A stretch of DNA of 64,000 bases from Planctomycetota bacterium (GTDB lineage: Bacteria > Planctomycetota > UBA1135 > GCA-002686595): assembly GCA_009691855.1 (NCBI GenBank), contig SIAI01000013.1, positions 30,281 through 94,280 on the forward strand, in the 5' to 3' direction. Positions 1-12,587 of this stretch are shown here, one piece after another. A program made the position numbers and the translations under genes. The notes beneath the pieces are model-generated. The model saw only the letters and a program-made list of their open reading frames with translations. It was not told the DNA's origin and made no database searches. Position 1 is the first letter of the stretch; each line of letters begins with the position of its first letter.

Positions 1-2920
1 CGCCGTGGTAGGTCGGTGGGCCGCCGACGAAGTCGCCGTAGGCGTCGAGCGCGGCCGAATCGAAGGGCGCGTTGCCGGCGCCGAACGGCAGCGCGTCGGC
101 GCCGCGGTACTCGATGCGCAGCGAGGTGCCCGCGATCTGCACGCGCGGCTCGACCACCGGCTCGACGAAGCGCGGCGCAACCGTCACCGTGTCGATCCAG
201 ATCGTGACCGCGCGCGAGAGACGCACCACGGTGTCGATCTGCCCGATGTAGAAGGAGTTGTCGGCCACGAGCGGCGTGGGCAAGCCGGGCGGACGCGAGG
301 TCGGGTTGTAGCCGCCGCTGGGCACGAGCTCGAGGTCGGGGTCCTTGATCGCCGGGCGCCCCGACTGATCGATGCCGCCGGTCGAGAAGCTGCGGAAGTT
401 CGGTTGCGCCCAGCCCGGCACCGGCAGCAGGATGTCGAGCGAGTTCAAGCCGAGACTGACGCCCGAGGGATAGCAGCGGATCTCCCACAAGAGCGGCAGG
501 CCGATGCTCGGCACCTGTCCCGAGGCGCCGACCTGACCCTGGCCGATGTCGAAGCCGAGCGGCGGACCGACCTCGATGTCGAGCGGCACGCCGGGGGAGC
601 CCAGGCCGCCCTTGGCGAGGATCGCGGTGTCGCGCCAGGTGAAGGTCGTGAGCGGCGCGTTCGCGCGGTTCCAGGGGAAGGCGAGCAACGGCGTGCCGCG
701 CCCGCTGACCTGCATGTCCGCGGGCCGCACGCGGTAGCCCAGGCCACGCGGGTGGACCACGACCTGCGGCCCACGCGGGTCCACCAGCAGGTTGTCGGTG
801 AACGGCCGCGGGAAGCTGATCAGGCCCGAGCTGCCGTACTTCGGCTGGCCGCCGTTCGCGGTCGATTCGTCCGGCACGAAGGCCGAGTGCCCCATGCGCA
901 TCTCGAACTGCGGGAAGAAGTCGGCGATCAAGGCGCCTCCGAGTGGCGACCAGGAGAGCCCGATCACGTCGATGTTGTGGAAGCTCTCGTCGCGCACGCG
1001 CCAGCCGAAGTCGCAGTGGCGCCACACCGACTGCAGCTTCGAGCCCAGCGCCGACAGCGGCGTCTGCACGCCGTAGGGAAACGTCACCATCAGGCTGGGG
1101 ACGGGGTTCCCACGGTCCGCAGCGTAGGAGGCGAAGGCCGTCGGGCGCGGGCGCAGAATGCCGCCCTGGTCGTCGTAGGTGACTTGCCCGCGCAGGTCGT
1201 TGAACAGCGGCGGATCGAGCTCGTCCGTGCTCTGGAAACGCAGCGCGAAGCCACCGTTGGCGCTGGGCAGCTGGTTCGCGTCGAGCCGGAACCCGGCGCG
1301 GCCGAAGGCGTCGTCGAGCGGTGTGCCCGAGAGGTCGCGCACGCCCGCCAGCCCGGCAACGAGCTCGCAGCGGTAGTCGTCGCCGTCGGTGGTCGAGAAC
1401 GGCAGGCGCGCGAGGAAGCTGAACTCCTGCAGGTTCTGCTCGGCGCGCACCGCGCCCACCACCAGGTCGCGCGCGCTGATGGGCCGGTCGCTCTCCACCC
1501 CACGCAACACGCGGAACGTGTCGAAGGCGCGGAACGTGTCCGGATCCATCGGCTCGCTGAAGCGCACGCTGACGCGTGAGTCGCTGGCGATGCCGTCGAA
1601 GGGCGGCAGGCCCGGTGGCGGGACGAAGGTCAGCCAGCACGCCGGGTGCAGCGCGCCCTCGCGCCGGAAGGGCGTCAACAGGCGCGCGCGGCCGAGCAGC
1701 GCCGCTGGCACGTCCAGCGGCTCGCCGTCAAGGCGCAGCACGCGCACGCCGGCCACGTGCCCGTCGAGGTCGGGCTCGACGGCCTGCGCGCGCACTTCGT
1801 ACAGCTCGCCGCCGAGCTCGAGCGTGTCGCCGACGCGCGGCGCGGCGCGGCACTCGGTCTCGAAGCTGATGCCCAGCACGAAGCCCAGGCCCGCGGGTCC
1901 GAGCGGATCGTCGGCGGCCTCGCCCACCTGCACGTTCCAGCCACCGACCACGCTCGGGCGCGCCAGGTCGAGCAGGAAGCCGGAGTTCGCGTCGGAGGCG
2001 TTGCCGCTGCGGAAGGCGCGCACCATGTCGCGCGTCGCGGCCTCGGTCGGCCCGGAAGGATCCACCGGATGGCCGGCAAGGTTCTGCAGCTGCACGAAGC
2101 GGCCGGTGAACTCGTCGGTGCGCGTGGGGATGTGGAGCGAGCCGTTGGGCTGGTCCGAGCTGCGCGAGCTGGCCGGGAAGCCGCCGGCGTTGATGGGCAC
2201 GAACGTGGGGAGCTCGAGGGCCTCGCGCTCCGAGACCGTGAAGTCGATCAAGACGCGCGTGGAGTGGAACTCGCCGCGCACGACGCCGCCGTGGCTGGGG
2301 TCGAAGACGATGCGCGCGGCCTCGGGCACGATCGGCGGGTAGCCGCTCGTCAGGCGCACGGCCTCGTGCAGGGCTTCGCGCTCCTCCGCTCCGTCGCGCA
2401 GCAGGTCGTCGAAGCGCAGCACCAGCGTCGCGTTGCGCGCGACCAGCGACACCGGCAAGGTGGCGCTGCCGTCGTCCTTCTTGGGCAGCAGGGCAGCCTG
2501 GCTGCGCTGCACGCGCTCGAGCGTGGCGCGGAACTGGGGCGTGTCGTGCGGGTACAGCACGATCAGGCGCGTGTCGTGCGTGATCGGGTGCGTCTCCAAG
2601 CGCAGGTCGGTGCCGTTGGAGAGCTCGTTCTCGCCGACCACCACGTCGCGCAGGACCGGCAGCGGGCTCACCGCGCCGAACGCGTCCACGTCGTGCACGT
2701 CCACCAGGCGGCCGGAGCTGACCTCGAGGAGGTGTAGGCGCGTCGCCTCGCCACTGAAGTGCGGCTCGGCCAGGAAGAACCCGCCCCCCGGCTTCGCCAC
2801 GACCGTCCCGCTGGCTGCCGAGAAGCCCGGAGCGCTCTGCGGGCGTCCGGAGCATGCCCACCCCCCCACGGCAAGGGCCGCGAGGAGCGCGAGCTCATGT
2901 CTCGGCGAACGGATGTGCAA
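1..2920 (-). CDS. Large secreted lipoprotein, Ig-like/extracellular (C-terminus beyond window start)
   Basis: Continuous minus-strand frame with no stop to window edge; likely TTG start; N-terminus LHIRSPRHELALLAALAVGGWACSG has a lipobox-like Cys; segments such as 'IASDSRVSVRFSEPMDPDTFRAF' resemble SbsA-type Ig-like domains. Not in the ORF track because it runs off the edge. Confidence 0.7.
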   Translation of the reverse strand, partial: MHIRSPRHELALLAALAVGGWACSGRPQSAPGFSAASGTVVAKPGGGFFLAEPHFSGEATRLHLLEVSSGRLVDVHDVDAFGAVSPLPVLRDVVVGENELSNGTDLRLETHPITHDTRLIVLYPHDTPQFRATLERVQRSQAALLPKKDDGSATLPVSLVARNATLVLRFDDLLRDGAEEREALHEAVRLTSGYPPIVPEAARIVFDPSHGGVVRGEFHSTRVLIDFTVSEREALELPTFVPINAGGFPASSRSSDQPNGSLHIPTRTDEFTGRFVQLQNLAGHPVDPSGPTEAATRDMVRAFRSGNASDANSGFLLDLARPSVVGGWNVQVGEAADDPLGPAGLGFVLGISFETECRAAPRVGDTLELGGELYEVRAQAVEPDLDGHVAGVRVLRLDGEPLDVPAALLGRARLLTPFRREGALHPACWLTFVPPPGLPPFDGIASDSRVSVRFSEPMDPDTFRAFDTFRVLRGVESDRPISARDLVVGAVRAEQNLQEFSFLARLPFSTTDGDDYRCELVAGLAGVRDLSGTPLDDAFGRAGFRLDANQLPSANGGFALRFQSTDELDPPLFNDLRGQVTYDDQGGILRPRPTAFASYAADRGNPVPSLMVTFPYGVQTPLSALGSKLQSVWRHCDFGWRVRDESFHNIDVIGLSWSPLGGALIADFFPQFEMRMGHSAFVPDESTANGGQPKYGSSGLISFPRPFTDNLLVDPRGPQVVVHPRGLGYRVRPADMQVSGRGTPLLAFPWNRANAPLTTFTWRDTAILAKGGLGSPGVPLDIEVGPPLGFDIGQGQVGASGQVPSIGLPLLWEIRCYPSGVSLGLNSLDILLPVPGWAQPNFRSFSTGGIDQSGRPAIKDPDLELVPSGGYNPTSRPPGLPTPLVADNSFYIGQIDTVVRLSRAVTIWIDTVTVAPRFVEPVVEPRVQIAGTSLRIEYRGADALPFGAGNAPFDSAALDAYGDFVGGPPTYHG

Positions 2921-3255
2921 CGCGGGCCCGACCACAAGGGCGCAGCTGGCCGAATTGTACTAGGCGCGCTCGCGGGGGGCGGTCGCAGCCCCCCTTGAGC
3001 CCCCGGCGACCGGCGGAACTTTCTCCACTTTCCTGCCAACGAACGGCCACAAGCTGCATGGAAGAGGGTGTCCGTACCGCTTGCGGAAACGCAGGGCGCA
3101 AGCGTTCTGGAGGAGCCCCCCAACTCCCCCCTCTCGACGAATTCGTTATCGATGCTTGTCTAGCCTCCTCGCCAGTGGTTTCGCCGCTGGCGAGGAGGCA
3201 TCTTTGTGCTCGCGCTGCCTCAGAGCGGGCCCTGCCCGCAACCCAAACGGAGGAA

Positions 3256-3345
3256 AAGCGCACCGCGGAGAACGCCGAGTAGGCGAACAGGGTGAAACCC
3301 GGGAGGCCCCCGTCCTTCTTCCTCCGCGTCCTCCGCGGTGCGTCT
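3256..3345. repeat. Inverted repeat, arms 3256-3279 and 3322-3345
   Basis: aagcgcaccgcggagaacgccgag versus ctccgcgtcctccgcggtgcgtctt; near-complementary arms around a 42-bp loop. Confidence 0.75.
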
Positions 3346-3446
3346 TGCTCTTCCGGTGCTGAAACGTTCGCGCCAGACGAGGACTTCTGCGAGTACCGCC
3401 TGCCGGATCGCCCCCTTGCGAGTCCACTTGAAGGGGGAGCGGGCGA

Positions 3447-3914
3447 GTGGTCGAGCCGCTCGAGATCCGACTCAAGAAGCGTCGGGCGAGCGCGAAGATC
3501 TGCCTCGCCGACCATGGCCTGCGTGCGAGCTGGCTACAGGAGGTCGTGCCGCTCGTCGCGGACGAGCTCGCCCGTGAGCCGCACCTGACAGGCCTCGCGG
3601 GGCACCTGGCCGAGAGCGTCGCGGGAGCGGCCCTGGCCACGATCTCGCAGCTCGATCTCGCGCACTTCCCCGCCCGCAACGACGAGCCGGAAGTCGACTT
3701 CGTGCTGACGATCGGCACGAAGCGCATCCCGCTCGAGGTCAAGTACCAGCGGAAGATCGAGCCGCTGGCGGATACCGAGGGCTTGCGCCGGTTCATCGAG
3801 CGCAGCCCGAACAACGCGCCCTTCGGCCTCCTGGTGACGCAGACGGACACGGATGTCGTGACCGATCCGCGCATCGTTGCGATGCCGCTGTCGAGCTTGC
3901 TGCTGCTGCGCTAG
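3447..3914 (+). pseudogene. Truncated DUF4143-type ATPase C-terminal domain (remnant)
   Basis: 'KICLADHGLRASWLQE...VDFVLTIGTKRIPLEVKYQ' matches the C-terminal nuclease-like part of AAA/DUF4143 proteins; no N-terminal Walker A/B region upstream. Confidence 0.6.
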
Positions 3915-3923
3915 GCGCTTCGA

Positions 3924-4406
3924 TCAGTCGACGCGCACGTCGTTGTCGCGAAAAAGCTGAGTCCATTCGTCGACGGCACTCGCCGCAATGGCAAGTGCGG
4001 CCACAGGATCTACCTCATCTCGATGAGTGATGAAGTAGTTCCAAGCAACAGTAGTCTCTGCTCCAACCGACAGGACGACGTGTGCACCCGCGATCGTCGC
4101 ATCCTTGAATGGTGACCTCTTGGGGTCGCGAACGAGGTGCTTGGCGAGGTTTGCGACATCCGCGCAGATCTGGATGTTGTCAGTGGTTGGACCATTCTCT
4201 GCGGCGCGGACGATGGTCTCTCGCTTCTCTTTCGGAATGGACTCGTCCTTCTTGATCCAGTCCTTCAGCGACCAGCACGCGTTGAAGAACGCGTAGAGGT
4301 CGTCGAGGTACTTGTCCTGTTGCCGATTCTGGTCCTGGATCCCGACGAGCCAACGACGCGTGCGTTGGAGCTGCTCCAGATACGGCGGGATGCCCCAATC
4401 GAGCAT
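3924..4406 (-). CDS. Hypothetical helical protein, HEPN-like ('LKDWIKKD...ICADVANLAKHL')
   Basis: 160-aa ORF from ATG at 4406; start overlaps yqeY stop (TGATG); lower local GC. Confidence 0.7.
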   Translation of the reverse strand: MLDWGIPPYLEQLQRTRRWLVGIQDQNRQQDKYLDDLYAFFNACWSLKDWIKKDESIPKEKRETIVRAAENGPTTDNIQICADVANLAKHLVRDPKRSPFKDATIAGAHVVLSVGAETTVAWNYFITHRDEVDPVAALAIAASAVDEWTQLFRDNDVRVD

Positions 4407-4854
4407 CAGGTGAGCAGCTCGCCGGCGATCCTCTGCACGAGCGAGCCCGCGACCTTGCCCTTGTGCTCGGCGAGGACGGCCTTCATCACCTGGCCGAGGT
4501 CCTTCTTCGAGGTGACGCCGAGCTTGGCGATCGCCTGCTGCACGAGCGCGCGCGTGGCGTCCTCGGGCAGCATCTTGGGCAGGTAGCGCTGGAGCACGCC
4601 GATCTCGGCGCGCTCCTTGTCGGCCAGGTCCTTGCGCGCGGCGGCGTCGAACTGCGTGACCGAGTCCTCGCGGCTCTTGACGCATTTATGCAGGACGGCG
4701 AGCTCTTCCTCGGGCTTCAGATCACGCGCGAGGTCGAGCTCCTTCTTCTTCAGGTCGGCGATGGCCAGGCGCAAGGTATCGCGCGTGAGCGTGTCGCCGG
4801 ACTTCATCGCGGCCTTCATGTCGTCCTGCAGCTTGGCGAGCAGCGTGGGCAGGC

Positions 4855-4858
<4 letters not shown>
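4406..4858 (-). CDS. yqeY: GatB/YqeY domain-containing protein
   Basis: MSLPTLLAKLQDDMKAAMKSGDTLTRDTLRLAIADLKKKE...; ATGA overlap with gyrA stop. Confidence 0.9.
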
Positions 4859-7488
<2,630 letters not shown>

Positions 7489-7754
7489 CGCTGGGCTGGC
7501 GTCGTCGGAAGCTGGGTCGGAGGCGCGGAGCGAGCGGTCGATGGGGCTCCGCGGGTGGCGTGGCCGGGGGTCGCAGGACTCGCTTCGAGGACCCTCTCCA
7601 GCCGGCCGAACGGGGCGGCATTATCCCCCGAAACGGGGCCCGAATCCATGCTGGGATGGGCCTAGAGGTCGATTCCTCGGCACCTTTGTGGCTCGGAGGG
7701 GCCGCGCGCTCCGGTGCGGGCCATGCAAAGTCGATCGCTAAGCTCGCTCGGCCC

Positions 7755-8234
7755 ATGAGCACCGCTCCCTCGCCGCTCGCCCAGGCCCTCGGGCGCATCC
7801 CCACCGGGCTCTACGTCGTCACCACCCTCGCCGACGGCCGGCCACTCGGCTTCGTGGGCTCGTTCCTGATGCAGGTCGGCTTCGCGCCGCCCTGCGTGTG
7901 CGTGGCGGTCGCCAGCGGGCGCGAGCACCTCGCGGCGATCCGCGCCCAGGGACGCTTCGCGGTCTCGGTGCTCGACGGCGCCAGCCAGAACCTGATGGGC
8001 GCGTTCTTCAAGCGCTACGAGCCGGGGACCTCGCCCTTCGACGCGCTCGAGCACCGGCTCTCGCCGAACGGCTTGGCGCTGCTCACCGGCGCGCTGGCCT
8101 GGTTCGAGTGCAAGGTGAGCGGCGAACACGCCAGCGGCGACCACGTGGTCGTGTTCGGCACGGTCGAGCACGGCGAGTGCCTGCGCAGCGGCGAGCCCGC
8201 GATCCACCTGCGCAAGAACGGGCTCGGCTATTGA
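7755..8234 (+). CDS. Flavin reductase-like domain protein
   Basis: ALGRIPTGLYVVTTLADGRPLGFVGSFLMQVGFAPPCVCVAV... typical flavin reductase/FMN-binding fold. Confidence 0.85.
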   Translation: MSTAPSPLAQALGRIPTGLYVVTTLADGRPLGFVGSFLMQVGFAPPCVCVAVASGREHLAAIRAQGRFAVSVLDGASQNLMGAFFKRYEPGTSPFDALEHRLSPNGLALLTGALAWFECKVSGEHASGDHVVVFGTVEHGECLRSGEPAIHLRKNGLGY

Positions 8235-9439
8235 TGGCCGGTCCGCGCACGAAGCGCGCGCTGCGGATCGTGTTCCTGGCGGGCCTGTCGCTGCTCGCCG
8301 CCGGACTCCTGTTCGAGGGCGTGCTGCGCTTCCTCTTGTTCTCCGACGCGAGCCTGGCGCAGCGCGCCGGCGCGCGCTTCCGCCGCTCCGAGCTCTACGC
8401 CAGCGTGCGCAGCGGACGCGACTACTGGAAGCTCGAGGCGCTGTTCGCGCGCGGCAAGCCGCCCGACCCGCACACGCCGCCCTTCGACGCGCGCTTCGGC
8501 TGGCTCAAGGCCGAGATCGATCCCGACACGCTGCGCCACGCCGACGAGGCCGCGCTCGGCGCGCGCCGGCCCGTGCTCTTGTACGGCGATTCCTACGCGG
8601 CGTGCCTGCTGGAGGAGGGCGACTGCTGGCAGCAGCTGCTCGAGCACTCCGAGCTCGGCGCAGAGTTCGCGCTGCTCAACTACGGCGTGCCCGGCTTCGG
8701 CCTCGATCAGGCGTACCTCTTGTTGCGCGCCACGCACGGGCTGTACGCCGAGCGCGCGCCCGTGGTCGTGATCGGCATCCTGGTGGACGACGACCTCGAT
8801 CGCTGCTACCTGCATCTGCGCGACATCCCGCGGCCGTACTTCACGCTGGCGGGCGCGGAGCTCGCGCTGCACCCGCCGGAGGGCACGACACGCTTCGAGC
8901 ACGTCGAGCGCGATCCGCCCGCGATCACGAGCTACGCCTGGCGCTTCTTCCTGACGCAGTCGGGCCTGGTCAAGCCCTGGAACATCCCCGGGTGGATCGG
9001 CGAGGGCGCGCACGTCGAGGAGAAGCAGGAACTCGCCACGCGCCTGCTGACCGCGATCGAGCAGGAGCTCGTGGGCGTGCCGCACTTCTACCTCCTGTTC
9101 CACAGCAAGAAGTCCGCCGCCACGCCGCGGCCCTTCCTGTGGCAGGAGCCGCTGCTGTACGACGAGTTCCGCACGCGTGGGCTGTCGTTCGTGTCCTCCA
9201 AGCGCGCGCTGATCGACGACCTGCTGGCCACCAAGACCCCGCTGGCCGAGTACTTCAACAAGCAGGGCTGGGGCATCAACCACTACAACGGGCGCGGCAA
9301 CGCGGTCGTGTTCGCGGCCCTGCGCGCGGGCCTGGAGGGTCGCTACGAACCCTACGAGTACCTGCGCGGCGTGAAGGGCGCGAGCGCCACGATCCCGCGC
9401 AAGATCCGCGAGGCGCTCCAGGCCGACGAGGGCGAGTGA
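8234..9439 (+). CDS. Membrane-anchored SGNH/GDSL hydrolase-like protein
   Basis: N-terminal TM; 'VLLYGDSYAACLLEEGDCWQQLLE'; start overlaps previous stop (TGATG). Confidence 0.7.
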   Translation: MAGPRTKRALRIVFLAGLSLLAAGLLFEGVLRFLLFSDASLAQRAGARFRRSELYASVRSGRDYWKLEALFARGKPPDPHTPPFDARFGWLKAEIDPDTLRHADEAALGARRPVLLYGDSYAACLLEEGDCWQQLLEHSELGAEFALLNYGVPGFGLDQAYLLLRATHGLYAERAPVVVIGILVDDDLDRCYLHLRDIPRPYFTLAGAELALHPPEGTTRFEHVERDPPAITSYAWRFFLTQSGLVKPWNIPGWIGEGAHVEEKQELATRLLTAIEQELVGVPHFYLLFHSKKSAATPRPFLWQEPLLYDEFRTRGLSFVSSKRALIDDLLATKTPLAEYFNKQGWGINHYNGRGNAVVFAALRAGLEGRYEPYEYLRGVKGASATIPRKIREALQADEGE

Positions 9440-9488
9440 GGGGCGCGTCGCGCGGATCCGTGCACGTCTCCCGCTAGACTGAGCGCCC

Positions 9489-10049
9489 ATGAGCTCACGG
9501 AGTTTGCTCGCGCTGGCCGCGTCGTTCCTGCTCGCGTGCTCCAGCACGACCACGATCGAGCAGTGGGAGCCGGTGGACGCGACGCGTTTCGTGGCCGAAG
9601 ACGGCTCGTTCTCGCTCGAGCTGCCGGAGGGCTGGCGGCGCTCGGGGCAGTTGCTCACGCGCGACGGGGCCGAGCTGCAGGCGATCACCTTCAACGCCGG
9701 CGACGTGATGGACCCCTCGCAGGCCCTCGATCCGTCCTCGTCCGAGCTGCTGGCGGCGATGGAGGACACCCTGGCGAGCCAGCCGGGCGTCAAGGTGCTC
9801 GAACTCGGCGCGGCCACGCTCGACAGCCTGGCCGGCTTTCGCATGCACTTCACGCATGAACCGCCCGTGGACCCGGCGGCCCCGCAGGCCGGCCCGCCGC
9901 CGAAGCGTGAGGCGCTGCTGTACGCCGCTATCGACGGCAGCACGCTGTACGCGCTGTCTTTCGAGGCCGCCGACGGCGTGCGCTTCGCGCTCGATCTGGC
10001 GGTGTTCGAGCGGCTGGTGGCGAGCTTCCGGCGCGGCGCCGGAAGCTGA
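9489..10049 (+). CDS. Putative lipoprotein of unknown function
   Basis: MSSRSLLALAASFLLACSST lipobox. Confidence 0.7.
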   Translation: MSSRSLLALAASFLLACSSTTTIEQWEPVDATRFVAEDGSFSLELPEGWRRSGQLLTRDGAELQAITFNAGDVMDPSQALDPSSSELLAAMEDTLASQPGVKVLELGAATLDSLAGFRMHFTHEPPVDPAAPQAGPPPKREALLYAAIDGSTLYALSFEAADGVRFALDLAVFERLVASFRRGAGS

Positions 10050-10128
10050 AAGAGGCGGGCGCCACCCGCGCACGCACGCTACCGCTAGGATCGGCGCGTC
10101 TTTCCCGCGACCCTTTCGAGGAGCCCCC

Positions 10129-12564
10129 TTGTCTGAGCGGTTCGGCCTGCTGTCCCTGCTCGTCTGCGTCTCCCCCGCCATCGTCCTTCCGGCCGCCGCC
10201 CAGGCCTCCGCGCGCGGGCCCGCCCAGGCGTCGGAGGTGCGCGAGCTGCGCGTGCCCGGCAAGCGCTCGGTGGGCCGCGTCTGGAACGAGCGCGCACCGA
10301 GCGGAGAGCTCGTGCCGCACTTCAGCGTCAGCACGGACGGCGAGCACTTCAGCAGCGCGCAGGCCACCGACTACGGCCTGCGCCTGCGCTTCGCGCGTTT
10401 CGATCCGCGCACGGCCGCGAGCGCCGTCACGAGCGCCGTGCCGGCAACGCTGCGCGCCTCCGTCGGCAATCAGTTGTTCATCGTGCAGTGCTGGACCCAG
10501 GTGCTGGCCGACTGGCGCGAGGCGCTGCGCGAGGCTGGAGCCGAGGTGCATCTCTTCCTGCCCAACCATGCCGAGGTCGTGAGCCTGGACGCGGCCGCCC
10601 GGGTGCGCGTCGCGGCGCTGCCCTTCGTGCGCGCGCTCACGCCGTTCCATCCGGCCTACAAACTCGAGGAGGAGCTGCTGGCGGGCTTGGGCGAGGGCCG
10701 CAGCGGGCCGATCACGGTGAACCTCCTGACGCTGCGCCGCGGTGGCCAGGCGCCGGTCGTGAGCTGGATCGAGGCCAACGGCGGCACGATCGAGCACGTC
10801 TCCGAACCCACGTACCTCATGAGCGCCACGCTCGACTTCCAGCGCCTGCCCGCCCTCGCTGCGCTGGACGAAGTGCAGTGGATCGACCGCTGGTTCGCGC
10901 CCGCGGCCGACATGAACCACGCGCGCCAGCTGCACGGCGCGGACTACGTCGAGGCCACCTACGGCCTGACCGGCCAGGGCGTGCGCGTCGAGGTGATGGA
11001 CGGGGGCTTCGACACGACCCACCCCGACATGCAGGACTTCCTGATCCACAACAACAACTCGCCCGTCGAGCACGGCACCTGCACCTCGGGCATCGTGGTC
11101 GGCAAGGGCCTGGGCAACGTGAACGCGCGCGGCGCGGCGCCGGACGCGTTCCTGGTCGTGGCCGACTACGACTTCGCCTACGCCGGCGGCAGCCGCTACA
11201 GCCACACCGGACAGCTGGTGAACCCCGCGCTCGCCTACAAGTGCGTGCTGCAGTCGAACAGCTGGGGCAGCGGGTTGACGACGGCCTACAACTCGAGCTC
11301 GCAGAACATGGATCTGATCCTGTTCGACCACGCGCGCATCAGCATCTGCCAGTCGCAGAGCAACAACGGCGACCGCAACTCGCGGCCCGAGGCCTGGGCC
11401 AAGAACATCATCTCCGTCGGGGCCGTGCTCCACCGCAACACCACGACGATGGTGGACGACGACTGGGCCGGTTTCGCCAGCATCGGTCCCGCCGCGGACG
11501 GACGCATCAAGCCCGACGTGGCCAGCTTCTACGACAGCATCCTGTGCCCCGACATGGTCGGTGTGGCCGGCTACTCCACCACCAACTACTACACCGACTT
11601 CGGCGGCACGAGCGGGGCGACGCCGATCGTGGCCGGACACCTGGCGCTGATCTACCAGATGTGGAACCAGGGCCTGTTCGGCAACGCGCACCCGGGTGCG
11701 ACGGTGTTCGAGAACGCGCCCTACAACACGACCGCCAAGGCGCTGCTGATCAACGGTGCCAAGCAGTGGACGTTCAACGGCGCCGCGCACGACCTCACGC
11801 GCGTGCACCAGGGTTGGGGCGCAGCCAACCTCGAGCGTCTGGTGACGACGCCGATCTTTGTGGTGGACGAGGCCGACGTGCTCGCCAACCTGCAATCGAA
11901 GAGCTACGTGCTGGTGGTCGTCCCCGGCGAAGCCCAGCTGCACGCGACGCTGGTCTACCGCGATCCGCCGGGCACGACCTCGGCCAGCCAGCACCGCATC
12001 AACGATCTCGACCTCGTGCTCACCTCGCCCTCGAACGTCGTGTACGGCGGCAACAACGGCTTGCTCGCCAACATGTTCAGCCCGCCCGGCGGCAGCGCCG
12101 ACACGAAGAACACGGTCGAGAACGTGCTGCTGCAGACGCCCGAGGTCGGTCCCTGGACGGTGACGGTCACCGCGACGGACGTGAACCAGGACACGCACCT
12201 CGAAACGCCCGCCGAGGACGTGGACTTCGCGCTCGTCGTCACCGGCGCCGAGCTGCCCACCACGCCGCCCGCGGCGCCCAGCCACCTGCGCGGGCGCGCC
12301 TCCTCGCACCGCGCAGGGCTCTCCTTCCAGGACGAGTCCTTCGACGAGCAGGGCTTCGAGCTCGAGCGCTCCCCCGACGGCCTCGTCTTCGCCCCGCTGG
12401 TCACGCTCGCCGCTGGCGACGACGCGCACGACGACATCGGCCTCACGCCGGGCACGAGCTACTTCTATCGCCTGCGCGCCTTCAACGCCTTCGGCGTCTC
12501 GGCCTGGTCGAACGCGATCGAGGTCAAGACCACGAAGAGCGACGTCTCCGCCGGCCCGCCGTAG
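10129..12564 (+). CDS. Subtilisin-like S8 serine peptidase with C-terminal fibronectin type III-like domain
   Basis: Catalytic triad motifs VMDGGFDTTHPD, EHGTCTSGIV, GGTSGATPIVAG; TTG start with GAGGAG upstream. Confidence 0.9.
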   Translation: MSERFGLLSLLVCVSPAIVLPAAAQASARGPAQASEVRELRVPGKRSVGRVWNERAPSGELVPHFSVSTDGEHFSSAQATDYGLRLRFARFDPRTAASAVTSAVPATLRASVGNQLFIVQCWTQVLADWREALREAGAEVHLFLPNHAEVVSLDAAARVRVAALPFVRALTPFHPAYKLEEELLAGLGEGRSGPITVNLLTLRRGGQAPVVSWIEANGGTIEHVSEPTYLMSATLDFQRLPALAALDEVQWIDRWFAPAADMNHARQLHGADYVEATYGLTGQGVRVEVMDGGFDTTHPDMQDFLIHNNNSPVEHGTCTSGIVVGKGLGNVNARGAAPDAFLVVADYDFAYAGGSRYSHTGQLVNPALAYKCVLQSNSWGSGLTTAYNSSSQNMDLILFDHARISICQSQSNNGDRNSRPEAWAKNIISVGAVLHRNTTTMVDDDWAGFASIGPAADGRIKPDVASFYDSILCPDMVGVAGYSTTNYYTDFGGTSGATPIVAGHLALIYQMWNQGLFGNAHPGATVFENAPYNTTAKALLINGAKQWTFNGAAHDLTRVHQGWGAANLERLVTTPIFVVDEADVLANLQSKSYVLVVVPGEAQLHATLVYRDPPGTTSASQHRINDLDLVLTSPSNVVYGGNNGLLANMFSPPGGSADTKNTVENVLLQTPEVGPWTVTVTATDVNQDTHLETPAEDVDFALVVTGAELPTTPPAAPSHLRGRASSHRAGLSFQDESFDEQGFELERSPDGLVFAPLVTLAAGDDAHDDIGLTPGTSYFYRLRAFNAFGVSAWSNAIEVKTTKSDVSAGPP

Positions 12565-12587
12565 GCCATGTCGTAAGCTCCGGCGGC

